Below, piece by piece: positions 35,487 through 44,863 of a stretch of DNA of 64,000 nt. The stretch spans positions 124,001 to 188,000 of the forward strand of contig JAGWTA010000002.1 in the NCBI GenBank assembly GCA_028869185.1. The letters run 5' to 3'. The notes under the pieces are model-generated. The model did no database searches. It saw only the letters and a list, made by a program, of their open reading frames with translations, and was not told where the DNA came from. The number at the start of each line of letters is the position of its first letter. Positions within the stretch are counted from its first letter, which is position 1. The translations under genes were made by a program, and so were the position numbers. Source of the stretch: Hyphomicrobiales bacterium. GTDB lineage: Bacteria; Pseudomonadota; Alphaproteobacteria; Rhizobiales; Beijerinckiaceae.

Positions 35487-36413
35487 TCACAGATAATAAA
35501 GCACCGCGGAAACGGTGAAAAAGGAGAGCGCCGTTGTGGCCAGCAACGCCGCCGAGGCGCTGCGCCCCTCGCCATAGGCCTGCGCGATCAGCGGATAGAT
35601 CGTGACCATCGGCGCGGCGGCGAAAATCATCATCGTGCGTTGCAGGATGGGATCGATGCCATGGACATAATGCAGACCGATCCATATCAGCGCGGGCATG
35701 ATCAGCAGTTTGCACACGGCAATCAGCGCGACATCGGCGCCAAGACCGCGCGCGCTGAGCCCGACCAGCGCCCCGCCGATGGAGAAAAGCGCGGCCCCGC
35801 CGGCCGCATTGGCCAGCATGTCGACCGCGCGCTCGATCGCGCGCGGCAGCGTCAGCCCTGAGGCCGCCATCGCCGCGCCGATGACGATCGCAATCAAAAG
35901 AGGATGGCGCGCCAGCCGGCGCGCGGTCGTCGCCGTGGTCGCCGCAAAGCCCGTTCCCCGCCCCGCCGCCGCTTCTGCAATAGCGAGCGAAAGCGGGATC
36001 AGCAGCACATTCTCGAAGGCCATGTTCAGGGCCATCGCGAGCCCGGCTGTCGGGCCGACGGCCAGCGTGGCGATCTGATAGGCGATCAGACCCGAATTGG
36101 AGATCGATCCGCCGAGCGCGATCATGGACGCAGCGCCCTGCGGCCGTCGCAACGCGAGACGCGCAACTGCATAGCCGAAGGCGAAGACCACAAGCGAAAC
36201 GCCGCCGTAGAGCGCAAGATAGCGCAGATTGGCGAGCTCCGAAAAAGGCCGTTGCGACAATGCGCGGATGATGAGCGCCGGCAGGGCGACATTGATGACG
36301 AAGGCGCCGAGCGCGCGCGCCTGGTCCTGCGCGAAAAATCCGAGCCGCACAGCCGCGTAGCCAAGACCGATCAGCAGAAAAATGGGCGTCGTGACGGCGA
36401 GGATATCGGTCAT
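35487..36413 (-). CDS. AEC family transporter
   Basis: A 308-residue inner-membrane carrier of the auxin-efflux-carrier superfamily with about ten helices in two five-helix repeats. Motifs such as FLLIGLGYAAVRLGFF, FVINVALPALIIRAL and SISNSGLIAYQIATL match the family. Bacterial members carry malate, malonate or other organic acids; the substrate here is unknown. It overlaps the upstream Wzz-like gene by ATGA. Confidence 0.9.
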   Translation of the reverse strand: MTDILAVTTPIFLLIGLGYAAVRLGFFAQDQARALGAFVINVALPALIIRALSQRPFSELANLRYLALYGGVSLVVFAFGYAVARLALRRPQGAASMIALGGSISNSGLIAYQIATLAVGPTAGLAMALNMAFENVLLIPLSLAIAEAAAGRGTGFAATTATTARRLARHPLLIAIVIGAAMAASGLTLPRAIERAVDMLANAAGGAALFSIGGALVGLSARGLGADVALIAVCKLLIMPALIWIGLHYVHGIDPILQRTMMIFAAAPMVTIYPLIAQAYGEGRSASAALLATTALSFFTVSAVLYYL

Positions 36414-37066
36414 GCAGGATCCGGATGCGCCAGCTTAACACGCGCCGGCCGAAGACGCGCGGCGGCGATGGCCAGCGCGGCGAGCCAGCCTGCGCCAAGC
36501 GCGCCGAGAAAGGCTGGACTGCGAGGCTCCGGCGCCGGCGCGCTGCGGGCCGCCTCCTCAAGGCGCGCGGCAGGCGCGCCCAGCGCATCCGCCCGCAAGG
36601 CGGCCGCCGTCCATTCAGCGCGCACGGCGTCGGAAAAGGCGCCTGCCAGCGCGTCAGCGCCGGCTGCATCGGCTGCACGCGCCCGCACACGCAGCGCGCC
36701 GCCTTCGCCGTCGAAGCCAAGGCCCGACGCGACAGCAGCCATCGCCGCCTCGAGCCGATCGTCGGCGTGGCGCGAGGCGCCGTAAACATAGGAAATTCGT
36801 CCTGACAACGCGGCGCGCTCGCGCAGGCCCGCAAGACGCGGATCGAGCGCGGCGCGGCGCAAAACCGGCTCGCTCGCACTGAGACGGACGAAGCGCAAAC
36901 CCGCCTCGCCGGGGGCAAACGGTGAACCCTGTGTCTGAAAAACAATAGTAACCACAGAATCACGCGGCAAAAGCGCCACAGACCCTGTGCCAAAAAGGAG
37001 CAAGACCCCACATAATGCCGTAAGGATAGCGCGATGGCGCGACAAGACCGCCTCTCGGGTTCGCAA
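36410..37066 (-). CDS. Bitopic membrane protein, possibly a small Wzz-like co-polymerase
   Basis: About 218 residues with one helix near the N-terminus (about 13-33, ALCGVLLLFGTGSVALL) and one near the C-terminus (about 184-204, LGALGAGWLAALAIAAARL), and a periplasmic middle rich in Ala and Arg. That N-helix/loop/C-helix layout and the beta-start VTIVFQTQGS resemble chain-length determinants, but the segment is shorter and no signature is definite. The start is uncertain; a TTG at 37066 is the earliest. It lies divergent to the exopolysaccharide sugar transferase and overlaps the AEC gene. Shown: topology. Inferred: role. Confidence 0.55.
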   Translation of the reverse strand: MRTREAVLSRHRAILTALCGVLLLFGTGSVALLPRDSVVTIVFQTQGSPFAPGEAGLRFVRLSASEPVLRRAALDPRLAGLRERAALSGRISYVYGASRHADDRLEAAMAAVASGLGFDGEGGALRVRARAADAAGADALAGAFSDAVRAEWTAAALRADALGAPAARLEEAARSAPAPEPRSPAFLGALGAGWLAALAIAAARLRPARVKLAHPDPA

Positions 37067-37210
37067 AGAGACGGCCAGTCTAGCGTCGGGCGGTTACCGA
37101 ACATTAACGCTGACCGGCGGCGGCGCGCTGGTTGCATTGAAAAACCATCGGGACGGTCCACCCCGCATTTTGCGTCATTGCGGGCCGTTCCCTGTATCGA
37201 AATGGGTCAC

Positions 37211-38680
37211 ATGTCGCCGTTCAAGCGTTCCAAACGACCTCAGGGCGCAGCCGCCGCGTCCCTCGCCCGCTTCGACTGGGCGTCGGGCCTGCCGCGCGCC
37301 AATTCCGGCATGCTGCGTGGCGGTTTCGCCACTGTTGCCGCAACGCTCGACATTGTTGCGATTGTGGCCGGCGTCTTCATGACGGGCGAGCCCTACATGC
37401 GCGCCGTCCACGGCGGCGGCGCCGACTGGATGGACTATCTCGAGACGGGCCTCTTCATCGCATTGCTGTTTGTCTTCGGCAGCATCATCCGCAACGAATA
37501 CGTCATTCCGAAATATCTCTCGCCTCAGGGCCAGTTCGGGCGCTTTTTCTCGCTCTGGAATCTCGTTCTCGTCACCTGCCTCGCTTTCGCCTTCCTCACC
37601 AAGACGACGGCGCATTTCTCGCGCGGCACGATCATTCTGTTCTATTTTGTCGGCGGCTGGAATATTCTGGCGCTGCGCTGGCTGCTCGCGCGCCTTGTTC
37701 GCACCGGCGCGGAAGCCGGCGTGATTTCCTCGCGCCGCGCCTTCATCGTCGGCTTCGAACGCGATGTCGAAACTTTTCTCGAGCGCCATGAAGACGATCC
37801 GGCCGAAATGCGCATTGTCGCGGCGTCCGTGCTGCGCGGCATGGAAACGCTGTCGGACGATCTCGCGCTCGCGGCCGCTTCGGCGCGCATGGTGCGCCCG
37901 GACGATGTCTACATCCTCGTGCCATGGTCTCACAGCGCGGTCATCGACTCCTGCGTCGATGTATTCCTGCGCGTGCCGGCCTCGATTCATCTTGGGCCGG
38001 AAAAGGTTCTCGACCGCTTTCTGGATGCGCGCATCTCGAAGGTTGGCGTCATATCGAGCCTGCACATCGTTCGCCAGCCGCTCAGCGCCTCCGATGTTGC
38101 GCTGAAGCGCCTTGTCGACATCATCGGCGCGCTTGGCGGACTGATCCTGCTCTCGCCCGTTTTCCTGATCGGCGCGCTGGCGATCCGTCTCGAAAGCAAG
38201 GGCCCCGCCTTCTTCTTGCAGCGGCGCTACGGGTTCAATCAGGAACCGTTTCGTATTGTGAAATTCCGCTCGATGCGCACGATGGAAGAAGGCTCGGCGG
38301 TCGTGCAGGCGACGAAGGGCGATGCGCGCATCACGCGCGTCGGCCGCTTCATGCGACGCACCAACATCGACGAATTGCCGCAATTGCTGAACGTTCTGTC
38401 CGGCGACATGTCGCTGGTCGGCCCCCGGCCGCATCCGCAGGTGCTCGACCAGAAATACGCGCAGGTGATCGCTTATTACGCCCGACGCCACAACGTGAAG
38501 CCAGGCATCACCGGCTGGGCGCAGGTCAACGGCTATCGCGGCGAAACCGAGACGGAAGACAAGATGCGCGGGCGCATCGAATACGACCTGCACTACATCG
38601 ACAATTGGTCGATGTGGCTTGATTTGCGCATCATCTGGCTGACGATTTTCTCGCGCAAGGCCTACAACAACGCGGGTTGA
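37211..38680 (+). CDS. Exopolysaccharide polyprenyl-phosphate sugar-1-phosphate transferase (WcaJ-like)
   Basis: A 489-residue polyisoprenyl-phosphate hexose-1-phosphate transferase that loads the first sugar onto undecaprenyl phosphate. Four N-terminal helices and a CoA-binding-like domain precede the catalytic C-terminus (from about 300): KRLVDIIGALGGLILLSP, FKIVKFRSMR-type text (RIVKFRSMRTMEEG), TNIDELPQLLNVLSGDMSLVGPRPHP and KPGITGWAQVNGYRGET. No strong ribosome site is seen; ATG 37211 or 37202 are equally possible. It has the ManC gene convergent 12 bases downstream. Confidence 0.9.
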   Translation: MSPFKRSKRPQGAAAASLARFDWASGLPRANSGMLRGGFATVAATLDIVAIVAGVFMTGEPYMRAVHGGGADWMDYLETGLFIALLFVFGSIIRNEYVIPKYLSPQGQFGRFFSLWNLVLVTCLAFAFLTKTTAHFSRGTIILFYFVGGWNILALRWLLARLVRTGAEAGVISSRRAFIVGFERDVETFLERHEDDPAEMRIVAASVLRGMETLSDDLALAAASARMVRPDDVYILVPWSHSAVIDSCVDVFLRVPASIHLGPEKVLDRFLDARISKVGVISSLHIVRQPLSASDVALKRLVDIIGALGGLILLSPVFLIGALAIRLESKGPAFFLQRRYGFNQEPFRIVKFRSMRTMEEGSAVVQATKGDARITRVGRFMRRTNIDELPQLLNVLSGDMSLVGPRPHPQVLDQKYAQVIAYYARRHNVKPGITGWAQVNGYRGETETEDKMRGRIEYDLHYIDNWSMWLDLRIIWLTIFSRKAYNNAG

Positions 38681-38692
38681 AACGCTGCGCGC

Positions 38693-40102
38693 CTACCCGC
38701 GATTGTATACGTCCTCGATCCGCACAATGTCGTCTTCGCCAAGATACGAGCCCGTCTGGACCTCGATCAGTTCAAGATCGATCTTGCCGGGATTGCCCAG
38801 GCGATGGATGCAGCCGATCGGCAGATAGATCGACTCATTCTCGTGCACGAGAATCCGTTCGCCGTCGCGGTCGACTTCCGCCGTGCCTTTCACGACGATC
38901 CAGTGTTCGGCGCGATGGAAATGCTTTTGCAACGACAATCGGTCGCCCGGCTTCACGACAATCCGCTTGACCTGATAACGCGCGCCATTGTCGATCGACT
39001 GGTAGTAGCCCCATGGGCGGAAGATGCGCTTGTGCTCGGACGCCTCGCGACGGTTCGTCGTCTTGAGATGGTCGACCAGCGCCTTGACCTTGTCCGAATG
39101 CTGCCGGTTCAGAACGAGCACGGCGTCCTGCGTCGTCACGACGATGACATCGTCGACGCCAACCACGGCCGTCAGATGCTCGTCGGAACGCACATGAACG
39201 TTATGCCCATCGAGCACGACTCCATTGCCGCGCACTGAATTGCCTTCGCTGTCGCGGTCCGACAATTCCCAAACGGCTTGCCATGTGCCGACATCCGACC
39301 AGCCGATATTGGCGGGCGTCAGCGCCACGCGGTCCGACTTTTCGATAACGGCGTAATCGATCGACTTTTTGGGCGAGCGGCCGAATGCATCGGCGTCGAG
39401 CACGAGAAATTGCAGATCGGCGGACGAACTGTCGACGGCAAGGCGCGCAGCCTCCGCCATCGCTGGCTCGAAACGCGCAATCTCGGCCTGCATCACATCG
39501 GCGCGGAAAACGAAATAGCCGCAATTCCAGTAATAGCCGGACGCGACATATTTCTCCGCCGTCGCGCGGTCGGGCTTTTCGACGAACGCCTCGACCTTGC
39601 GCACGACGCCGCCCGCATGCAGCGGCGCGCCTGCGCGAATATAGCCATAGCCCGTCGCAGGCTCCGTCGGCGTAATGCCCAGCGTGACAATCGCCCCTTC
39701 CTTCGCCGCTTCGGCCGAAAGGCGGCACAGCCGGATCAGTTCCTTGCGGTCGCGCACCACATGATCGGCGGCGAACACGACGACGACCGTATCGGGCTTG
39801 CGCCGCGCCGCGATCTCGGCGGCCACCGCAACCGCAGGACCGGAGTCGCGCCGCACCGGCTCGAGCACGATATCGGCTTCAACGCCGATGTCGCGGAGCT
39901 GGTCGACGACGAGAAAACGATAATCGACATTCGACAGGACAAGCGGCCGCTCGAACAGCGGGTCGCGCAGCATTTCCATCAGCATCTGGAAGGTCGAATG
40001 TTCGCCGACCAGCGGAATGAACTGCTTCGGCAGCGACTCCCGCGATTCCGGCCACACGCGTGTCCCCGAACCGCCGCACATCACTACGGGAAGAATTTTC
40101 AT
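38693..40102 (-). CDS. manC: Mannose-1-phosphate guanylyltransferase / mannose-6-phosphate isomerase
   Basis: A bifunctional 469-residue enzyme that makes GDP-mannose. The N-terminal nucleotidyltransferase has GGSGTRVWP (10-18), LPKQFIPL and the FVEKPD active-site stretch; the C-terminal cupin (about 345-469) is the type II phosphomannose isomerase with PWGYY, GDRLSLQKHFHRAEHW and the metal-binding histidines. It supplies GDP-mannose for the GDP-rhamnose genes at 61.9-63.9 kb and for exopolysaccharide mannose. It lies 37 bases upstream of the end of prfC on the same strand. Confidence 0.94.
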   Translation of the reverse strand: MKILPVVMCGGSGTRVWPESRESLPKQFIPLVGEHSTFQMLMEMLRDPLFERPLVLSNVDYRFLVVDQLRDIGVEADIVLEPVRRDSGPAVAVAAEIAARRKPDTVVVVFAADHVVRDRKELIRLCRLSAEAAKEGAIVTLGITPTEPATGYGYIRAGAPLHAGGVVRKVEAFVEKPDRATAEKYVASGYYWNCGYFVFRADVMQAEIARFEPAMAEAARLAVDSSSADLQFLVLDADAFGRSPKKSIDYAVIEKSDRVALTPANIGWSDVGTWQAVWELSDRDSEGNSVRGNGVVLDGHNVHVRSDEHLTAVVGVDDVIVVTTQDAVLVLNRQHSDKVKALVDHLKTTNRREASEHKRIFRPWGYYQSIDNGARYQVKRIVVKPGDRLSLQKHFHRAEHWIVVKGTAEVDRDGERILVHENESIYLPIGCIHRLGNPGKIDLELIEVQTGSYLGEDDIVRIEDVYNRG

Positions 40103-40139
40103 CAGGGGCGTTCCGTCTCGCGGCCGCCGGGGCCGCGTC

Positions 40140-41738
40140 TCAAGTCGAAAGCGCCTGATAATCCTTCACGTCCGAAAAGACAATGTCCGGCCAGCGCTCC
40201 TCTTCGTAGCGCAGGTTGAAGGCGGAGGTGGCCATGAAAACCGGCGCTCCATCGAGATCGGCCGCCATGGCGGACGGATAGGCGCGCTGGAAACGGTCGA
40301 GTTCGCCCGGCTCGCGCGCCGAAACCCAGCGGCAGATTTCGAAGCGGCTTTGCTCGAAGCCCGCATCGAGGCCGTATTCGGCCTTGAGGCGCTCGGCCAG
40401 AACGTCGAGTTGCAGGGCGCCGACGACGCCCACCAGCACGCCCGAACCGTCTTGCGGCGTGAACACCTGTACGACGCCCTCTTCGCCCATCTGCTGCAGC
40501 GCCTCGCGCAATTTCTTGGCCTTCATCGCATCGCCGATGCGCACGCGCCGCAGGATTTCCGGCGCAAAGCTCGGCACGCCGCGAAAGATCAGCTCCTCGC
40601 CCTCCGTCAGCGTATCGCCGATGCGCAATGTGCCGTGATTGGGTATGCCGACGACATCGCCGGCAAAGGCCTCGTCGGCGACCGAGCGGTCCTGCGCGAA
40701 AAAGAACTGCGGCGCATTGAGCGCGATATTCTTGCCTGTGCGGATCAGCTTGGCCTTCATGCCGCGCTGCAATTTGCCCGATGTGACGCGCAGGAAGGCG
40801 ATGCGGTCCCGATGGTTGGGGTCCATATTCGCCTGAATCTTGAAGACGAAGCCCGTCATCTTGGGCTCGCGCGGATCGACATGTCGAGACGCAGTGTCGA
40901 GCCCGCGCGGCGTCGGCGCAAATTCGGCCATGCCGTCGATGAGGTCGCGCACGCCGAAATTGCGCAGCGCCGAGCCGAAAAACACCGGCGTCAAATGTCC
41001 TTCGAGAAAGGCCGCGCGGTCGAAGGGCTTGCTCGCCCCGCGCGCAAGCTCGATTTCGCCAGCCGTATGCGCGGCAAGATCCTCGCCGGCGAGCTTTGCA
41101 ATCTGCGCGTCTTCGGGGCCGCTCACCTGCATGACCGGCGCATCGGGATCGGCGTCGAGGCGGCGCACGACATTGCGGCGCAGATCGTAGGTGCCGCAGA
41201 ATGCCCGGCCGGAACCGATGGGCCAGGTCAAAGGCGTGGTGTCCAGCGCCAGCGTCTTTTCGATTTCGTCCAGCGTCTCGAACGGATCGCGCGCCTCGCG
41301 GTCGAGCTTGTTGACGAACGTGACGATGGGAATGTCGCGCAGGCGGCAAACCTCGAACAATTTGCGCGTGCGCGCCTCGATGCCTTTGGCCGCATCGATC
41401 ACCATGACGGCGGCGTCGACGGCAGTAAGCGTGCGATAAGTGTCTTCGGAAAAGTCTTCGTGGCCCGGCGTGTCGAGCAGATTGAAGACGCAATCGCCAT
41501 ATTCGAACGTCATCACCGACGTGACGACGGAAATGCCGCGCTCGCGTTCGATGCCCATCCAGTCCGAACGCGTCTGGCGACGGTTCTGCTTGGCCCGCAC
41601 TTCGCCTGCAAGCTGAATGGCGCCGCCGAAAAGCAGAAGCTTTTCGGTGAGCGTCGTCTTGCCGGCGTCAGGATGCGAAATGATCGCGAAAGTGCGGCGG
41701 CGCGAAACCGGGTCGGCCTTGGGCGCAGGTGCGTTCAC
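40140..41738 (-). CDS. prfC: Peptide chain release factor 3
   Basis: GTPase that recycles RF1 and RF2 from the ribosome; 532 residues, standard length. G1 is SHPDAGKTT, G3 DTPGHEDF and G4 NKLDRE, with the RF3-specific domain III at the C-terminus (MGEEGVVQVFTPQDGSGVLVG). The start is a GTG at 41738 with GAGGGA in front; that ribosome site overlaps the stop of the RND permease gene 10 bases upstream. Confidence 0.94.
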   Translation of the reverse strand: MNAPAPKADPVSRRRTFAIISHPDAGKTTLTEKLLLFGGAIQLAGEVRAKQNRRQTRSDWMGIERERGISVVTSVMTFEYGDCVFNLLDTPGHEDFSEDTYRTLTAVDAAVMVIDAAKGIEARTRKLFEVCRLRDIPIVTFVNKLDREARDPFETLDEIEKTLALDTTPLTWPIGSGRAFCGTYDLRRNVVRRLDADPDAPVMQVSGPEDAQIAKLAGEDLAAHTAGEIELARGASKPFDRAAFLEGHLTPVFFGSALRNFGVRDLIDGMAEFAPTPRGLDTASRHVDPREPKMTGFVFKIQANMDPNHRDRIAFLRVTSGKLQRGMKAKLIRTGKNIALNAPQFFFAQDRSVADEAFAGDVVGIPNHGTLRIGDTLTEGEELIFRGVPSFAPEILRRVRIGDAMKAKKLREALQQMGEEGVVQVFTPQDGSGVLVGVVGALQLDVLAERLKAEYGLDAGFEQSRFEICRWVSAREPGELDRFQRAYPSAMAADLDGAPVFMATSAFNLRYEEERWPDIVFSDVKDYQALST

Positions 41739-41748
41739 AAAAATTCCC

Positions 41749-44700
41749 TCAGATGTGGCCGGCCGGCTGCGCCTCGCCCCTCTCGGACGGCGGTGTGTGC
41801 TGGCCCGCATCGGCGCGGTGGTCGCGCGCGATGAATGTATAGATGGCGGGCGTGACGAACAGCGTGAACAGCGTGCCGATTGCAACGCCGAACGCGATGA
41901 CGAGACCGATCGCGATACGGCTCTGCGCGCCCGCGCCGGTGGCCAGGATCAGCGGGACCATGCCGACCACCATCGCGGCCGTCGTCATGAGGATCGGCCG
42001 CAGGCGAACGCCCGCTGCGTGCACGATCGCATCGCGGCGGCTCATGCCGTTTTCTTCCTGCATGCGGTTGGCGAATTCAGTCATCAGGATGCCGTGCTTG
42101 GAAATCAGCCCGATGAGCGTGACGAGGCCGATCTGCGAATAGATGTTCAGGCTCGCCATGCCCATGACGCCCAAAATGTTGAGCGGCAGCAAGGCGCCGA
42201 ACATCGATGTCGGCAGCGCAATCAGGATGATGAACGGATCGCGGAAGCTCTCGAATTGCGCCGCCAGCACAAGAAAGATGACAATCAGCGCGAAGATGAA
42301 CGTCGTCGTCAGCGCATTGCCTTCCTGCACATATTGCCGCGCATCGCCCTGGAAGTCGTAGGTGAAGCCCTCGGGGAAGATTTCTTTCGATTTGCCGACG
42401 AGGAAATCAACGGCCTCTCCCAGCGTGCGGCCGGGGAACGGCACGCCCGACAACGTCGCCGAATTGAGCTGCTGGAACTCGGTCAACGCATTGGGCTGCA
42501 CGCTCTGCGAAACGGTGACGATGGTCGAGAGCGGCACGAGCTGCCCCGAGCCTGTGCGCACCTGATATTGCTCAAGCCATTCGCGCGAATCGCGATAGAT
42601 GCGCGGCGCCTGCGGAATGACCTGATAGGACCGGCCATAAAGGTTGAAGCGATTGACGTAATTGCCGCCGAGCATCGTCGCCAGCGAACCGCCGACATCC
42701 TGCATGGTGACGCCGAGCTGATTGGCCTTCAGCGCATCGATCTTCACCTCGACCTGCGGCGTGTCGAAACGCAGGTCAATATCGGTAAAGATGAACATGC
42801 CGCTCTTTTTCGCTTCAGCCTGCACACGGTCGATCACTTCGGCGAGTTGCCGGTAATCGCCCAGCGTGCGCACGACGAACTGCAACGGCGGGCCGCCCGT
42901 CGAGCCTGGCAGGGCGGGCGGCGAAAAGGCGAAAACCGAGCCGCCGGCAACGCCGGCGAGCTTGGGTCCAAGCTCCTGCATGATCTGCTTTTGCGTGCGC
43001 TTGCGCTCATCCCACGGCTTCAGGAGAATGCCGGCGAAACCCATATGCACGCCGCCCGAGCCATTAATGACGAACAGATGGCTCTTCTCCGGAATCGTGT
43101 CGGTGATTTCCTTGATCTTCGCGGTGGTCGTCTCGAGGTAATCGAGATTGGCGTATTGCGGCGTCTTCACGATGGACAGAAGAATGCCCTGATCCTCCTC
43201 CGGCGCCAGCTCCTTCGGCGTCGAGGCGTACATGATCGCGGTCAGCACGAGCACGCCCACAAGCACAAGCAAGGTCATCGCGCGGAAGTTCAGCGTCTTC
43301 GAAAGGCGTCCCTCGTAACGCTGGCGCAGGCGTTCGAACGTCCGGTCGATGAACTTCATGAAACCGCCGGTTCCTTCCGGCAGCGGTTTCAGCAATTTCG
43401 AACACATCATCGGCGAGAGGGTCAGCGCGATGATTCCCGAAACGACGACCGAACCCGCCAGCGTGAAGGCGAATTCGCGAAACAGCGCGCCGGTGAGGCC
43501 GGTGACAAAGCCGATCGGCGCATAGACCGCCGCCAGCGTGATCGTCATGGAAATGACCGGCAGCGCGATTTCGCGCGCGCCCTGCAGCGAGGCGTCGAAC
43601 GGCGACATGCCATCCTCGATATGGCGCCAGATATTCTCCACAACGACAATCGCATCGTCGACGACGAGGCCGATGGCGAGCACCAGCGCCAGCAACGTCA
43701 GCAGATTGATCGAATATCCCATCGCCAGCAGGAAGATCATCACGCCGACGAGCGAAAGCGGAATCGTGACGACTGGAACGATGGTCGCGCGGAAATTCCC
43801 GAGAAACAGGAAGATCACGACGATGACGATCATAGCCGCTTCCGCCAGTGTTTTCACGACCTCCCAGATCGAGGCGCGAATGAAATTCGTCGCATCATAG
43901 GCAATCGTCGATTTGATGCCCGGCGGCAATTCGGCCTGGATGCCCGGCGCCGCCTTGCGCACACGGTCGATCACATCGAGCGGGTTGGCGGTGGGCGTAG
44001 CGTAAATGCCGATGAACACCGCTTTCAACCCGTCGAAAACGGACGAAGAATCGACGGCCTCGGGGCCAAGCTCGACCTTGGAAATATCGGCGAGCCGCAC
44101 GAGCGCGTCGCCTTTCGCACGCACGACGAGCTGGGAGAAAGCCTGCGCGCTCTCCAGCGACGTCTTGGCGTTGATGCTCGTCTGGATATATTCGCCCTTG
44201 ATCTGGCCGGCGGCGGACGTGAAATTGTTGGCCGCCAGCGCATTGCGCACATCGATGGCCGTCACGCCGCGCGCGGCCATGCGCGTCGGGTCGAGCCATA
44301 TGCGCATGGCGAAAGTCTGACCGCCGAGGATCTGCGCATTCGCCACGCCGTCGATCGTCTGCAGGCGCGGCTGCACGACGCGCGAAAGATAATCGGTAAT
44401 CTGCGCCGCCGTCAGCGTGTCGGAGTTGAACGACATATAGAGCAGCGCATAGCCCTGTCCTGTCTGCTTGACGACGGACGGGTCCACGGCGTCGCGCGGC
44501 AGCACGCTTTTCACCTGCTGGATTTTCGACAGAACATCCGCCACCGCGCGATCGGGATTGGCGTTGAGCAGCATGTTCAAGGTTATGGTCGAGACATTCT
44601 GCTGCGAGTTGGAGACGATCGTGTCGAGCCCTTCCGTACTCGCGACCGCCTGCTCGAGCGGTGTGGTGATGAAGCCTTTCACGACATCGGCATTGGCGCC

Positions 44701-44856
44701 GGGATAAACGGTCGTGATGGTGATCGTCGTTTGCGACAGCTCCGGATATTGACGGATCTGCAGTTTGAACGCCGCCTGCAAGCCGACGAGCAGGATGAGC
44801 AGGCTGATGACAGTGGCCAGAACCGGACGGCGGATGAAGATGTCGGTGAAATTCAT
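41749..44856 (-). CDS. RND multidrug efflux permease (HAE1 family)
   Basis: A 1035-residue inner-membrane proton-driven exporter with the twelve-helix RND layout and two large periplasmic loops. The proton-relay motif in TM4 is GLVVDDAIVVVEN with the double Asp. The opening NFTDIFIRRPVLATVISLLI and the porter sequences fit the MexF/MdtB-like side of the HAE1 group. The adaptor gene is 7 bases upstream. No outer-membrane factor gene or local regulator is in the cluster, so it probably shares a TolC elsewhere. Confidence 0.94.
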   Translation of the reverse strand: MNFTDIFIRRPVLATVISLLILLVGLQAAFKLQIRQYPELSQTTITITTVYPGANADVVKGFITTPLEQAVASTEGLDTIVSNSQQNVSTITLNMLLNANPDRAVADVLSKIQQVKSVLPRDAVDPSVVKQTGQGYALLYMSFNSDTLTAAQITDYLSRVVQPRLQTIDGVANAQILGGQTFAMRIWLDPTRMAARGVTAIDVRNALAANNFTSAAGQIKGEYIQTSINAKTSLESAQAFSQLVVRAKGDALVRLADISKVELGPEAVDSSSVFDGLKAVFIGIYATPTANPLDVIDRVRKAAPGIQAELPPGIKSTIAYDATNFIRASIWEVVKTLAEAAMIVIVVIFLFLGNFRATIVPVVTIPLSLVGVMIFLLAMGYSINLLTLLALVLAIGLVVDDAIVVVENIWRHIEDGMSPFDASLQGAREIALPVISMTITLAAVYAPIGFVTGLTGALFREFAFTLAGSVVVSGIIALTLSPMMCSKLLKPLPEGTGGFMKFIDRTFERLRQRYEGRLSKTLNFRAMTLLVLVGVLVLTAIMYASTPKELAPEEDQGILLSIVKTPQYANLDYLETTTAKIKEITDTIPEKSHLFVINGSGGVHMGFAGILLKPWDERKRTQKQIMQELGPKLAGVAGGSVFAFSPPALPGSTGGPPLQFVVRTLGDYRQLAEVIDRVQAEAKKSGMFIFTDIDLRFDTPQVEVKIDALKANQLGVTMQDVGGSLATMLGGNYVNRFNLYGRSYQVIPQAPRIYRDSREWLEQYQVRTGSGQLVPLSTIVTVSQSVQPNALTEFQQLNSATLSGVPFPGRTLGEAVDFLVGKSKEIFPEGFTYDFQGDARQYVQEGNALTTTFIFALIVIFLVLAAQFESFRDPFIILIALPTSMFGALLPLNILGVMGMASLNIYSQIGLVTLIGLISKHGILMTEFANRMQEENGMSRRDAIVHAAGVRLRPILMTTAAMVVGMVPLILATGAGAQSRIAIGLVIAFGVAIGTLFTLFVTPAIYTFIARDHRADAGQHTPPSERGEAQPAGHI

Positions 44857-44863
44857 CGCTGCG

